From Gottfriedia acidiceleris (GTDB lineage: Bacteria; Bacillota; Bacilli; Bacillales; Bacillaceae_G), in contig NZ_SCFN01000005.1 in NCBI RefSeq assembly GCF_004138285.1, positions 248,001-312,000 of the forward strand: a stretch of 64,000 bases of DNA, read 5' to 3'. Each line of letters begins with the position of its first letter. Within the stretch, counting starts at the first letter, position 1. The translations under genes and the position numbers were made by a program. Of the stretch, positions 18,721 through 26,960 are shown piece after piece. The notes beneath the pieces were generated by a model. That model saw nothing but the letters and a program-made list of their open reading frames with translations. It was not told where the DNA came from and did no database searches.

Positions 18721-19083
18721 TTATTTATATTGTATGTCATCTCTTAGTGATTCTACCTTCGTTAAGGCTTGATCAATGTCTGCCTCGCTAACCCCAAAGT
18801 GAGCTAGTGCATCGTGGAGATGGGTAGCAATTGCATTAAAATGTTCGGGTTGAATATTCATTCCTTCATGAGCTTTTGACATGGATTTACCAGTATACTT
18901 GTTAGGTCCACCTAAAGCGAAACTAATAAATTTCGTTTGATGACGGCGTTGCTTCTCCATATCCGTTTTTTCAAAGAAGTGATTTACGGTTTCATCTTTT
19001 AGTACTAATTCATCATAAAAGTAATCAACTACTTTTCCAACTGTTTCTTCTCCACCATATTTATCATAAAGAGTTTGTTCCAT
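18721..19083 (-). CDS. Truncated haemoglobin, group I-like
   Basis: A 120-aa haem protein of the 2-on-2 globin fold. The B helix carries the FYD Tyr-type residue (YFYDEL), the Phe-Phe-Thr-Asp CD segment follows, and the proximal haem ligand is His72 in KAHEGM. The ATG at 19083 is chosen because AAGGAAG precedes it. The ATG at 19101 overlaps that site. Likely binds O2 or NO in the cytoplasm. Confidence 0.9.
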   Translation of the reverse strand: MEQTLYDKYGGEETVGKVVDYFYDELVLKDETVNHFFEKTDMEKQRRHQTKFISFALGGPNKYTGKSMSKAHEGMNIQPEHFNAIATHLHDALAHFGVSEADIDQALTKVESLRDDIQYK

Positions 19084-19278
19084 ATAGTAGCTTCCTTTCA
19101 ATGTAAGATATAAGTAGAATCCCCTTAAAATGGCAAAATATAACTTGATTTATGAATGAACTTTTTGAAAAAGGCTTATTTGTAGTAAATGTATGAGTAA
19201 ATTTTTTTGGTTCATGGAAGTAAATAAGCACTATCTTTTTCTAATTTATTTCCAACCTACTAGACATATATTGAATAT

Positions 19279-19308
19279 TGGCTAATAAATTTATAGTGAA
19301 GGTATAAT
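19279..19308 (+). promoter_or_regulatory. Candidate sigma-A promoter of the TasA-like gene
   Basis: TTGGCT (19279) and TATAAT (19303) with an 18-bp spacer, 28 bp before the TTG start. No GTTC palindrome is seen here. Confidence 0.5.
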
Positions 19309-19336
19309 CGATAATAAATTCGCAGGGTGTGAGAAA

Positions 19337-19909
19337 TTGGGATATAAAAACCAAAGACAACTAGGGTTATTCTTTGTTATTTCTGGTTTATTGGTCTTAT
19401 TAGTTAGTTCGTTAGCCTATATTAAATTTTCCTCCACTGTTAGTACAGACCCTTTTACTACCGTACAGTTAGATTTGTCTAACAAGGGAATGAAAAAAAC
19501 AACTGATTTAATTTATTTAAAGCATCACGAAAAGAACGGAATACCGGTTGAAATTAAACATACTTTAAAAAATTCAGGGATTAAAGACATATCTAGTATT
19601 ACTTTAGAAACTCACCTTCTACAAAAAGGTGATCGAAATGCGGTTCAATTTATTTGTCTCCAAACAATTAAGTTTGGAAACAAAATTTATACGTTAAACT
19701 CCGCAAAGTTTCATAGTTTGGATTTAAATAAAGATGGGAAAATTTCATTGGTTGAATTTTCAAGGAAACCCTTTCCACTAGGAGGTTTAGATAAAGGAAG
19801 AGGTAAAGATTTTGTTCTCAATGGAGAATATAGTAAAGGTTTAGCACCATATAATAGTGATAGTAAATCCACTAGAATTATTTTAGATATTTCATATAAG
19901 ATAGAATAG
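19337..19909 (+). CDS. Divergent TasA/CalY-like secreted protein
   Basis: A 190-aa protein with one N-terminal hydrophobic helix (about residues 9-30), then a beta-rich region with the order seen in TasA/camelysin proteins: a short LDLSNKG strand after the cleavage region, then KHTLKNSGIKDISSITLET, matching the family pattern NNG-x-I-K-V-x-L. It ends in a strand (IILDISYKI). It is directly followed by a SipW-type signal peptidase, as tasA and calY are processed by SipW. The typical TasA C-terminal half is not clearly present, so the assignment is tentative. TTG start preceded by AGGGTG. Confidence 0.5.
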   Translation: MGYKNQRQLGLFFVISGLLVLLVSSLAYIKFSSTVSTDPFTTVQLDLSNKGMKKTTDLIYLKHHEKNGIPVEIKHTLKNSGIKDISSITLETHLLQKGDRNAVQFICLQTIKFGNKIYTLNSAKFHSLDLNKDGKISLVEFSRKPFPLGGLDKGRGKDFVLNGEYSKGLAPYNSDSKSTRIILDISYKIE

Positions 19910-19952
19910 AAAAAGTGTTTAGCTAGTTTATGCTGAACACTTTTTTATTTTT
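19909..19952 (+). terminator. Terminator between the TasA-like and sipW-like genes
   Basis: AAAAGTGTTTAGC pairs with GCTGAACACTTTT and is followed by a long T run, so sipW-like expression needs readthrough or its own promoter. Confidence 0.85.
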
Positions 19953-20059
19953 TTTTGGGGGAGCAAGTTGCTAGTCATAGCATAGGATAGTAGGACAGGA
20001 AGTGATTATGTTAAATAGCTGCATTTAGAATGCTTGCTTTAGTAGAAAGAAGAAGGATA

Positions 20060-20575
20060 ATGAGAGTATTTGGTAGGTTTATAAATATTCTATTAGTTAT
20101 CATACTGCTATTTTTGGGTTTCAAAATAATGCAGAATAAGTTAGAAGGAAAACCTCCAACATTTTTTGGCCATCAAGTTTACTATGTGTTATCTGGCTCA
20201 ATGGAGCCAACGCTTCCAACGGGATCAATAATAATTGTAAAAGATATTACTATTGAAACGAAACTTAGTTTAGGAGATATTATTACTTTCAAAATGCCAT
20301 ATAATGAAGATATTCTCGTAACACATCGAATAAATGAGGTTATTAATGAAAACGGGCAGTTAGTATATCGAACAAAAGGTGATGCAAACCCGATTCAAGA
20401 CCCTTGGATCATTGAGAGAGATAGTATTGTTTCGGTATATAGCGGTGTTAAGCTTCCAATAGTAGGATATCTTTATAAAGAGATTCATAAGAGCTTTAGT
20501 ATATTTTTATTATTAACTATTTTAGGGTTAATTCTTATATCATATGGGTTAAAGCTGATTAATAAAAAAGAGTAA
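20060..20575 (+). CDS. sipW: SipW-type (ER-type) signal peptidase I
   Basis: Membrane serine protease of 171 aa. The nucleophile is Ser47 in SGSMEPTLPTG and the general base is a histidine, His89 in VTHRI, rather than the lysine of bacterial P-type peptidases. This is the S26B mark of SipW, which processes TasA-family matrix proteins. N-terminal and C-terminal helices anchor it outside. The ATG at 20060 follows AGAAGGA. Its neighbour is the TasA-like gene. Confidence 0.85.
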   Translation: MRVFGRFINILLVIILLFLGFKIMQNKLEGKPPTFFGHQVYYVLSGSMEPTLPTGSIIIVKDITIETKLSLGDIITFKMPYNEDILVTHRINEVINENGQLVYRTKGDANPIQDPWIIERDSIVSVYSGVKLPIVGYLYKEIHKSFSIFLLLTILGLILISYGLKLINKKE

Positions 20576-20613
20576 AAACCTTCTCACTTTTGAAGCGGCT
20601 TTTTACTCTTTTA
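20566..20613. terminator. Terminator after sipW-like gene
   Basis: AAAGAGTAAAAA, overlapping the stop codon, pairs with TTTTTACTCTTT. It is symmetrical enough to end the convergent acyltransferase gene too. Confidence 0.8.
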
Positions 20614-20647
20614 GTTCTAATTAGTATTAACTTTATTGAACATTTGT

Positions 20648-21811
20648 TTATTGATTCTTTGTCAATAATTGATTTGATTGAAACGAATTTTCTCGATTTG
20701 CCAACCTTCTACCTAATCGCATACTAGGAACCTCTACGAATCTCCAAGCAATATAAGCGATTGCTATAGAAAAGACAATTGTTAATATGAATACGACCCA
20801 TAAAGGAAATACGTTATAGAAGAGATGAACAAAACTTAGTAGAACTAATGGGTGGTATAAGTATAAGCTAAACGAAATTTTTCCAACAAAATGAATAGGT
20901 TTATATATTAGTATTTTTTCAACCCTTGTCGACCCAATTGCTATTATAAAGAGACCAATTGCACCTAAGCCCATTCCATATTCTTGAGTAATTAACGAAA
21001 ACTCTGTAAATACATGTAGTTTGGTTACCTCATATAGAACATACATAGCTAGGCCGGAAAAATTAAATAGTAATATAGAAAATAGAAAGAACATAATTTT
21101 ATACTTTAGATTTAATTTTTGGAAGAAACTAACAAGTTCCAATCTATGTTTAGCCAAAAGAATACCCATAATAAAGATTGAAAGATAAGATAAAGTATCA
21201 ATGTATGAGATATGAAATCCATTTGACTTTTCTATATTAAATACAATATCCAGTGCTTTCATACTAGTCAAAGCAAAACAAATTAGTATACTTATTTTCC
21301 AGTTAACACGTTTAATCAGTAGTACAATAAATGGAAAAACTAAAGCTATTCTTAGCTCATGAATTAGTGTCCAAATTACGCCATTAAATGCATCAGCATG
21401 TATATTTCCAATTAAGTAAATATGTTCAATAATTAATTTGCCTGTTAGATGAGATTTCCATTGGCTATCAATATACCCACTTATATTTCCAATATTTTTC
21501 GTTATAAATAGTTGAGATAAAATAATTGCAAGTGTAATTGAGAAAAGGTACGGAACATAGATTCTAAATAATCTTTTTACGAGAAATGAAGGATATTCTA
21601 CTTTATTTTTTGTAAAGAAAGGTATTGATAAAACAAAGCCACTTAATACAAAAAATAACATTACTGCGCCATGGGCATTGGTTATACCAGTTGCCTTCAG
21701 CACTTTGTCGATCATTACCGATAGCGGTATTAATGAAATTGCGTGACTTACTAAAACACAAAAAGCCGCAATTCCACGAATCGAGTCTAATTGTTCAATT
21801 CGGTTTTTCAT
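20648..21811 (-). CDS. Acyltransferase 3 family membrane protein (OafA/YrhL-like)
   Basis: A 387-aa protein with about ten hydrophobic helices. It begins with the conserved LDSIRGIAAFCVLVSH (His near residue 23) and the FRIYVPY segment of acyltransferase_3. Such proteins O-acetylate or O-acylate surface polysaccharides. Its place just before the eps genes, on the opposite strand, suggests modification of the exopolysaccharide or wall polymer, which is inference. The ATG at 21811 follows AGGGGAG. The longer start at 21832 lacks a site. Confidence 0.85.
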   Translation of the reverse strand: MKNRIEQLDSIRGIAAFCVLVSHAISLIPLSVMIDKVLKATGITNAHGAVMLFFVLSGFVLSIPFFTKNKVEYPSFLVKRLFRIYVPYLFSITLAIILSQLFITKNIGNISGYIDSQWKSHLTGKLIIEHIYLIGNIHADAFNGVIWTLIHELRIALVFPFIVLLIKRVNWKISILICFALTSMKALDIVFNIEKSNGFHISYIDTLSYLSIFIMGILLAKHRLELVSFFQKLNLKYKIMFFLFSILLFNFSGLAMYVLYEVTKLHVFTEFSLITQEYGMGLGAIGLFIIAIGSTRVEKILIYKPIHFVGKISFSLYLYHPLVLLSFVHLFYNVFPLWVVFILTIVFSIAIAYIAWRFVEVPSMRLGRRLANRENSFQSNQLLTKNQ

Positions 21812-22054
21812 TGTAATCTCCCCTAAAATCAAATGGTTTCCTCAAATATATTCTTTACTGAGAATTCGCTTCCTCTTAAATTAAATTTTGTTAGAGATTT
21901 TTAATTTATTTTGAAGGTTTCAGATAAGAAAAATGGAATTAGATTAAGTAATTTCTAATATATTAAATTGTTAGTAGATTAATGGGTGAAAAGTAAATAA
22001 ATTTATAATTTTTGTAAATATTTTAAAATTTAAATAATAATAGAGAAGGGGTGA

Positions 22055-22083
22055 TTGACTTGTTCGTTATAAAGAATTATCAT
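22055..22083 (+). promoter_or_regulatory. eps promoter with embedded SinR-like half palindrome
   Basis: TTGACT (22055-22060), 17 bp, TATCAT (22078-22083). The spacer holds GTTC-N8-GAAT at 22062-22077, one base off the GTTC-N8-GAAC operator, so a repressor bound there would block polymerase. Confidence 0.6.
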
Positions 22084-22152
22084 GTTTACATATAATATTT
22101 ACATATGAAAAATGCACTAATTTAACTAGGTAATGGGAAAATTTTACTGTAG

Positions 22153-22170
22153 CGTTCTTTAATAAGAACG
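22153..22170. promoter_or_regulatory. SinR-type operator in the eps leader
   Basis: CGTTCTTTAATAAGAACG: 7-bp inverted repeat with 4-bp centre. Half-site GTTCTTT and spacing equal the B. subtilis SinR box (GTTCTYT, GTTC-N8-GAAC). It ends 24 bp before the epsA start. Confidence 0.72.
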
Positions 22171-22193
22171 AAACTGTTGAAAGTAGGGAAAAC

Positions 22194-22916
22194 ATGGAAA
22201 ACGAGTTAAGCGTAAAAAGGATATTTGAGCTTATTAAACAACGCATTTGGATATTAGTAATCTTTTCTATCTTCTTTTCTGCATTAGGGGGAGTTTATAG
22301 CTATTATTTTACAAAGACGCAATATGAAACATCTTCAAAACTAATCGTAAATGCAACTACTCCTGAGATGATGAATACTCTTTTAGTTATGATAAAAGAG
22401 CCAACATTATTAGAGGGTGTTGTTAGAGAACTTGATTTAAATATATCTCCAGAAGAATTAAGTAATAATATAACTCCTGAAAATGTATCTGGATCACAGC
22501 TTGTTGAAATAAAAGTTGTTAATACGGATCCTAGTTTAGCGGCGCAAATTGCGAATTCAACGGCTGATGTATTCGTAAGCCAAATTCCAAAAATTTTAGG
22601 ATTTAAAGACTCGAAAATTTATTCATCTGCTCAAATAAATGAACAGCCTACAAATAATGATTATATAAAGAAAGCCCTACTTGGACTTGTAGTGGGGATC
22701 ATTGCAGGTGTTGGTGTTATATTTTTACTAGACTTTTTCGACGATACAGTAAAATCTGAGGAGAACACTGAACTATTATTAGGTATACCAGTCTTTGGAA
22801 CTATTTCAAAGTTTAATAAAAGAAATACAACTCTTGAGAAGAGCGAAATGATCAGACTTGAAGATAGGGGAGAAACATATGGGAATAATGAACAGAAAGT
22901 TATCTCACTTAACTAA
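22194..22916 (+). CDS. epsA: Polysaccharide co-polymerase/kinase activator EpsA
   Basis: A 240-aa Wzz/CapA-type membrane protein: helices near residues 19-38 and 158-180 flank an extracellular domain. A cytoplasmic tail follows that activates the partner BY-kinase. It is the first gene of the eps cluster, where it sets chain length and activates EpsB. Its 3' end overlaps epsB by 38 bases. Two SinR-like operators lie upstream. ATG preceded by AGTAGGG. Confidence 0.88.
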   Translation: MENELSVKRIFELIKQRIWILVIFSIFFSALGGVYSYYFTKTQYETSSKLIVNATTPEMMNTLLVMIKEPTLLEGVVRELDLNISPEELSNNITPENVSGSQLVEIKVVNTDPSLAAQIANSTADVFVSQIPKILGFKDSKIYSSAQINEQPTNNDYIKKALLGLVVGIIAGVGVIFLLDFFDDTVKSEENTELLLGIPVFGTISKFNKRNTTLEKSEMIRLEDRGETYGNNEQKVISLN

Positions 22917-23535
22917 TTTAAATTTAGTAACAGCGACGTATAAAAATAGCAAAATATCAGAGGAATACCGAACGCTTCGTACTAATTTTCTTACTTCCAT
23001 GGAGATGCAAGAAAACCAGGCTTTAATTGTAACTTCTCCGAGTCAGGGGGAGGGCAAGTCTACTACAGTTGCGAACTTTGCAATATCATTAGCTCAATTA
23101 GGTAAAAAGGTTCTTTTAATAGACGCGAATCTTAGAAGACCAACATTACATATATCTTTTAATACGAGTAATTTTGTAGGGCTGAGTAGTGTCCTATTAG
23201 GCAAAACAATTTTTGAGGAAGTAGTTGTAGAAACGGAGGTTAGTGGATTAAATTTATTGCCATGCGGACCAGTCCCATATAGTCCAGCCGATATATTAGG
23301 ATTAGCAACATTGAAAAACTTAATTAATAAAGCGACCGAAGAATATGATGTGGTCTTAATTGATACTCCACCTGCACTTGAATATGCAGATACAAAAATT
23401 ATAGCAAGTAATTGCGATGGACTAATACTAATTGCTCAGTGGGGCAAAACGAAAAATAAAGAAATAACATTTGCTCAAAAAAAATTATCAAATAGTATAA
23501 AAATATTAGGCGTAGTAATAAATGAAAAAAAATAA
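22879..23535 (+). CDS. epsB: BY-kinase-like ATPase EpsB without C-terminal tyrosine cluster
   Basis: A 218-aa protein with Walker A (SQGEGKSTT, about residue 55), Walker A' (VLLIDANLRRP) and Walker B (VLIDTPP) of CapB/YwqD-type bacterial tyrosine kinases. It ends in KILGVVINEKK, where the family normally continues into a Tyr-rich autophosphorylation tail. No tyrosine cluster is present. The ATG at 22879 follows GGGGAG. The upstream ATG at 22858 lacks a site. It acts with EpsA at the membrane. Confidence 0.85.
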   Translation: MGIMNRKLSHLTNLNLVTATYKNSKISEEYRTLRTNFLTSMEMQENQALIVTSPSQGEGKSTTVANFAISLAQLGKKVLLIDANLRRPTLHISFNTSNFVGLSSVLLGKTIFEEVVVETEVSGLNLLPCGPVPYSPADILGLATLKNLINKATEEYDVVLIDTPPALEYADTKIIASNCDGLILIAQWGKTKNKEITFAQKKLSNSIKILGVVINEKK

Positions 23536-23576
23536 TAAGGAATTAAAATTATTAATTGATAGTTTAATATAGTATA

Positions 23577-23596
23577 TTGTTCGTTATAATGAACAA
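23577..23596. promoter_or_regulatory. SinR-type operator between epsB and epsC
   Basis: TTGTTCGTTATAATGAACAA: 6-bp arms around N8, overlapping a TATAAT hexamer at 23585. It suggests a second regulated start or a roadblock site just before the EAR RNA. Confidence 0.6.
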
Positions 23597-23600
23597 AAAC

Positions 23601-23736
23601 TGACGATTAAAAGCTTATAGGTGATGTCTTCTAACCTTTATCAACGAAGGCACTCGGTTATGCTGTGGGTTGAATAAACCTTAGACGCCAGTCGTCGAAA
23701 GTGTAGTGTGAGGACAGGTTAGATGCCTACTTTTTT
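23601..23736 (+). ncRNA. EAR (eps-associated RNA) antitermination element
   Basis: Structured RNA in the epsB-epsC gap, the same place as the B. subtilis EAR element, which promotes processive antitermination through the long eps operon. A closing helix pairs TAGG (23618) with CCTA (23726), then TCTAACCT (23630-23637) with AGGTTAGA (23716-23723). Inside are the GGCACTCGG-TTATG-CTGTGGGTT segment typical of the motif, a GGTT/AACC hairpin (23668-23680) and GACG/CGTC (23684-23696). A T run follows. The remaining gap up to 23982 shows nothing further that I can support. Confidence 0.78.
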
Positions 23737-23982
23737 AATATCTTTAGCTATGTTGTTTTTCATAAACAGTATAGTTAAGGAATTTAAATTTTTACTCTGT
23801 TAATATATAGTGTTTTTTTACTAAAAATGAGCTTTAAGTTAGTATTCTGCAAGAAAGGGTATTTTATAGAAGTAAGTTATGTAGAAAAAGAATAGGCAAA
23901 TCAACAATTTTTTTCAGTAAATATATCAAATACATAATTTATTCGAAGCTGACAAAAGGATAGAGGGGAAGGAAATGGCGTT

Positions 23983-25806
23983 ATGACTTATAGACAGAGA
24001 GTTTCTTTTATTATTTTTGTAGATTCTTTTATTGTATTAACAACTGTTTTCTTTAGTCGATTTTTAGTAAACGCGACAATCGATGTAATTACAATTCCAA
24101 TCGTCATTAGTTCAATTACATTATTAGTAAGCCATCATTTCTTTTCCTTTTTATTCAAGTTGTATAAGAAGGCGTGGGAGTACGCAAGTATAGGAGAATT
24201 AATTATTATTACAAAATCGATAACCTATTCAATTGTTTGTACGGCAATAGTGCAAGCGCTCCTGGTTAAAGATACGTATTTTCGTCTTTTATTTGTAACT
24301 TGGTTTTTACATATTTTGTTAATTGGTGGAGCGCGTTTGTATTGGAGAGTTTATCGAGATTTATCATATAAGAAGGCTGAGAATAAAAGACGCACGCTTA
24401 TAGTTGGAGCCGGTGCAGCCGGAACAATGGTCGCAAAACAGTTAATAAAACATTCGGATTCAGAATTACTACCTGTTGCATTTATAGATGATAGTTTAAA
24501 AAAGCAAAATCTACATATTTTAGGTATTCCTGTTGTAGGTGGGGTTAACAGAATTGAATCTTTTGTTAAAGAATTAAACATAGACAATATAATAATTGCT
24601 ATTCCTTCTCTTCATAGAAAAGAGCTAAATAAGATATTTCTGGAGTGTACAAAAACAAAAGCTAAAACACAAATTTTACCTATGTTAGAAGATCTGGTAA
24701 CTGGTAAAGTATCCGTCAACCAATTCCGTGAAGTAAAAGTTGATGACCTTTTAGGACGAGAAGCAATTATTTTAGATATTGAGAGAATTTCAAGTTCAAT
24801 AACAAATAATGTTGTACTAGTAACTGGAGCTGGTGGTTCAATTGGCTCTGAAATTTGTCGCCAAGTTTCAAGGTTCAAACCAAAAACGCTAGTACTACTT
24901 GGGCACGGTGAAAACAGTATTTATAATATTGAAATGGAATTGAAAGACCAATTTGGAACAGACCAGATTGATTTTGTTACAGAAATTGCTGATTTACAAG
25001 ATGAAGCAAAAATGAAATCAGTCATGGAGAAATACAGTCCGAATGTTGTATATCATACTGCTGCACATAAACATGTACCTTTAATGGAGCGAAATCCCGA
25101 AGAAGCAGTTAAAAACAATATTATCGGAACGGTAAATGTTGCAAATGCGGCTAATCTATTTGGAGTTGAAACCTTTGTGATGATTTCGACTGACAAGGCT
25201 GTAAACCCGACAAGTGTGATGGGTGCATCGAAAAGACTTGCGGAAATGATGATTCAAAATATGAATAAAAATAGTATGACAAAATTTGTTGCGGTACGTT
25301 TTGGTAATGTATTAGGCAGTCGCGGAAGTGTTATTCCACTTTTCAAAAAGCAAATTGAAAAGGGTGGTCCTGTTACTGTAACTCATCCAGAAATGGTTAG
25401 ATATTTTATGACGATTCCTGAAGCTTCAAGGCTAGTGATTCAAGCTGGAGCATTAGCGGAAGGTGGAGAAATATTTGTTCTCGACATGGGTGAGCCAGTA
25501 AAAATTGTGGATCTTGCTAAAAATTTAATTAAGCTATCAGGAAACACTGTAGAAGAAATCGGAATAGAATTTACAGGAATTAGACCTGGAGAAAAACTTT
25601 TTGAGGAACTCTTAAATGAAGAAGAAATTTACGAAAAGCAGGTACATCCTAAAATTTATATCGGTAAAACATCGAATTTATTAATCGATGAGATTAATGA
25701 AATAATGTTAACTTATTCTACATATGAAAAAGAGATTTTAAGAGTTAAATTGTTAGAAATTGCAAATAATCGAATGGAGCCAAAGGAATTGGTTCCAATT
25801 TCTTAG
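23983..25806 (+). CDS. epsC: UDP-GlcNAc 4,6-dehydratase EpsC
   Basis: A 607-aa membrane protein of the FlaA1/PglF/CapD type. Four N-terminal helices, then a CoA-binding-like Rossmann region (VGAGAAGTMV near 141) and a C-terminal SDR domain starting with TGAGGSIGSE. The active-site STDKAVNPTSVMGASKR has Met in place of the SDR tyrosine, as is usual in this large-form family. It makes the UDP-4-keto-6-deoxy sugar used by EpsN and EpsM to form a UDP-diacetamido-sugar. Confidence 0.93.
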   Translation: MTYRQRVSFIIFVDSFIVLTTVFFSRFLVNATIDVITIPIVISSITLLVSHHFFSFLFKLYKKAWEYASIGELIIITKSITYSIVCTAIVQALLVKDTYFRLLFVTWFLHILLIGGARLYWRVYRDLSYKKAENKRRTLIVGAGAAGTMVAKQLIKHSDSELLPVAFIDDSLKKQNLHILGIPVVGGVNRIESFVKELNIDNIIIAIPSLHRKELNKIFLECTKTKAKTQILPMLEDLVTGKVSVNQFREVKVDDLLGREAIILDIERISSSITNNVVLVTGAGGSIGSEICRQVSRFKPKTLVLLGHGENSIYNIEMELKDQFGTDQIDFVTEIADLQDEAKMKSVMEKYSPNVVYHTAAHKHVPLMERNPEEAVKNNIIGTVNVANAANLFGVETFVMISTDKAVNPTSVMGASKRLAEMMIQNMNKNSMTKFVAVRFGNVLGSRGSVIPLFKKQIEKGGPVTVTHPEMVRYFMTIPEASRLVIQAGALAEGGEIFVLDMGEPVKIVDLAKNLIKLSGNTVEEIGIEFTGIRPGEKLFEELLNEEEIYEKQVHPKIYIGKTSNLLIDEINEIMLTYSTYEKEILRVKLLEIANNRMEPKELVPIS

Positions 25807-25810
25807 CTAA

Positions 25811-26932
25811 GTGAAGCGGGGGATCATTATTAAAATCCTATATATTACAACTTTAAGTAGAACGATTAATGCATTTTTAGTACCACATATTGAAAAGCTT
25901 ATAAATGATGGAAACACTGTCGATTGTGCTTGCTCGATTGATATGGCAGTTAATCTAAAGCTTAAGAACATGGGAGTTAAGTTTTTTGACATACCTTTTA
26001 AAAGAAATCCGTTTCATCCAATAAATATAAAAGCTTTAATGGAGCTTATTAAAATTCAGGAGGAGTTTGAATATGACATTGTTCATGTTCATACTCCAAT
26101 TGCTGCATTATACGGTAGACTCCTAAAAGTAAAATTTACTAATATAAAAACGATTTATACTGTACATGGTTTTCACTTTTACAAAGGGGCCCCAATTTTT
26201 AATTGGGGTCTTTACTATCCCATCGAAAGGCTTATGGGGAATTTCACTGATAAGATCATCACGATGAACTCTGAAGATTATGAAAGAGCTCAAAAATTTA
26301 AGGTGAAGGAAACATATAAGTTAAATGGAGTAGGTCTCGATTTAGATTTGTATAAACCCGATTTAGTAGAAAAGATTGAAATTAGAAGTAGATTAAATTT
26401 AGATAAAGATGATTTTGTAGTTCTAATGATTGCCGAAATTAATCAAAATAAAAATCATAAACAGGTGATTAGTGCGATTGAGATTCTTAAAATTAAAGGG
26501 ATTAATATTAAATTAATTTGTGCGGGTGATGGACCATTACTTTCTAACTTAGAGAAAGAAATTACAGTAAGAGGATTAAAGGAAAATATTCAATTGTTGG
26601 GTTTTAGAAATGATATTAATGAACTTATTGCAGCATGCGATATAGGTATTCTTACTTCAATTAGGGAAGGGCTTCCAAGAAATATTATGGAATTAATGGC
26701 CTGTAAAAAGCCGGTCATTGGAACAAATATTCGTGGTGTGAGGGACTTAGTGATCGATTCAGTAAATGGATTTTTGGTTAACGTTAATGATTCTGAGGAA
26801 ACTGCAAAAAAAATTGAAGTTTTGTTTAATAAAAGGGACTTGCTAAACGACATGGGCGTTAATGCGTACAAGTTTATCTTAGATTATCATGTGGAGCATG
26901 TTATAGAAGATCTTCTCGAAGTTTACGGGTAA
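25811..26932 (+). CDS. epsD: GT4 glycosyltransferase EpsD
   Basis: GT-B fold retaining glycosyltransferase of about 370 aa. N-terminal domain begins KILYITTLSRTINAFLVPH. The C-terminal half carries the sugar-nucleotide site SIREGLPRNIMELMACKKPV with the EX7E-type motif. The only ordinary start is GTG at 25811, which has no ribosome binding site. GCGGGGG at 25816-25822 is placed to serve ATT at 25829, which would give the family-like N terminus (M)KILY. A rare ATT start is therefore possible. It follows epsC by four bases. Confidence 0.85.
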   Translation: MKRGIIIKILYITTLSRTINAFLVPHIEKLINDGNTVDCACSIDMAVNLKLKNMGVKFFDIPFKRNPFHPINIKALMELIKIQEEFEYDIVHVHTPIAALYGRLLKVKFTNIKTIYTVHGFHFYKGAPIFNWGLYYPIERLMGNFTDKIITMNSEDYERAQKFKVKETYKLNGVGLDLDLYKPDLVEKIEIRSRLNLDKDDFVVLMIAEINQNKNHKQVISAIEILKIKGINIKLICAGDGPLLSNLEKEITVRGLKENIQLLGFRNDINELIAACDIGILTSIREGLPRNIMELMACKKPVIGTNIRGVRDLVIDSVNGFLVNVNDSEETAKKIEVLFNKRDLLNDMGVNAYKFILDYHVEHVIEDLLEVYG

Positions 26933-26960
26933 TAAAAAATACGATGTTATAGGTGTTCTT

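Noticed and set aside
24351-24587. Minus-strand ORF within epsC
   Set aside because: Shadow frame, no ribosome binding site, and the plus-strand protein is clearly EpsC.
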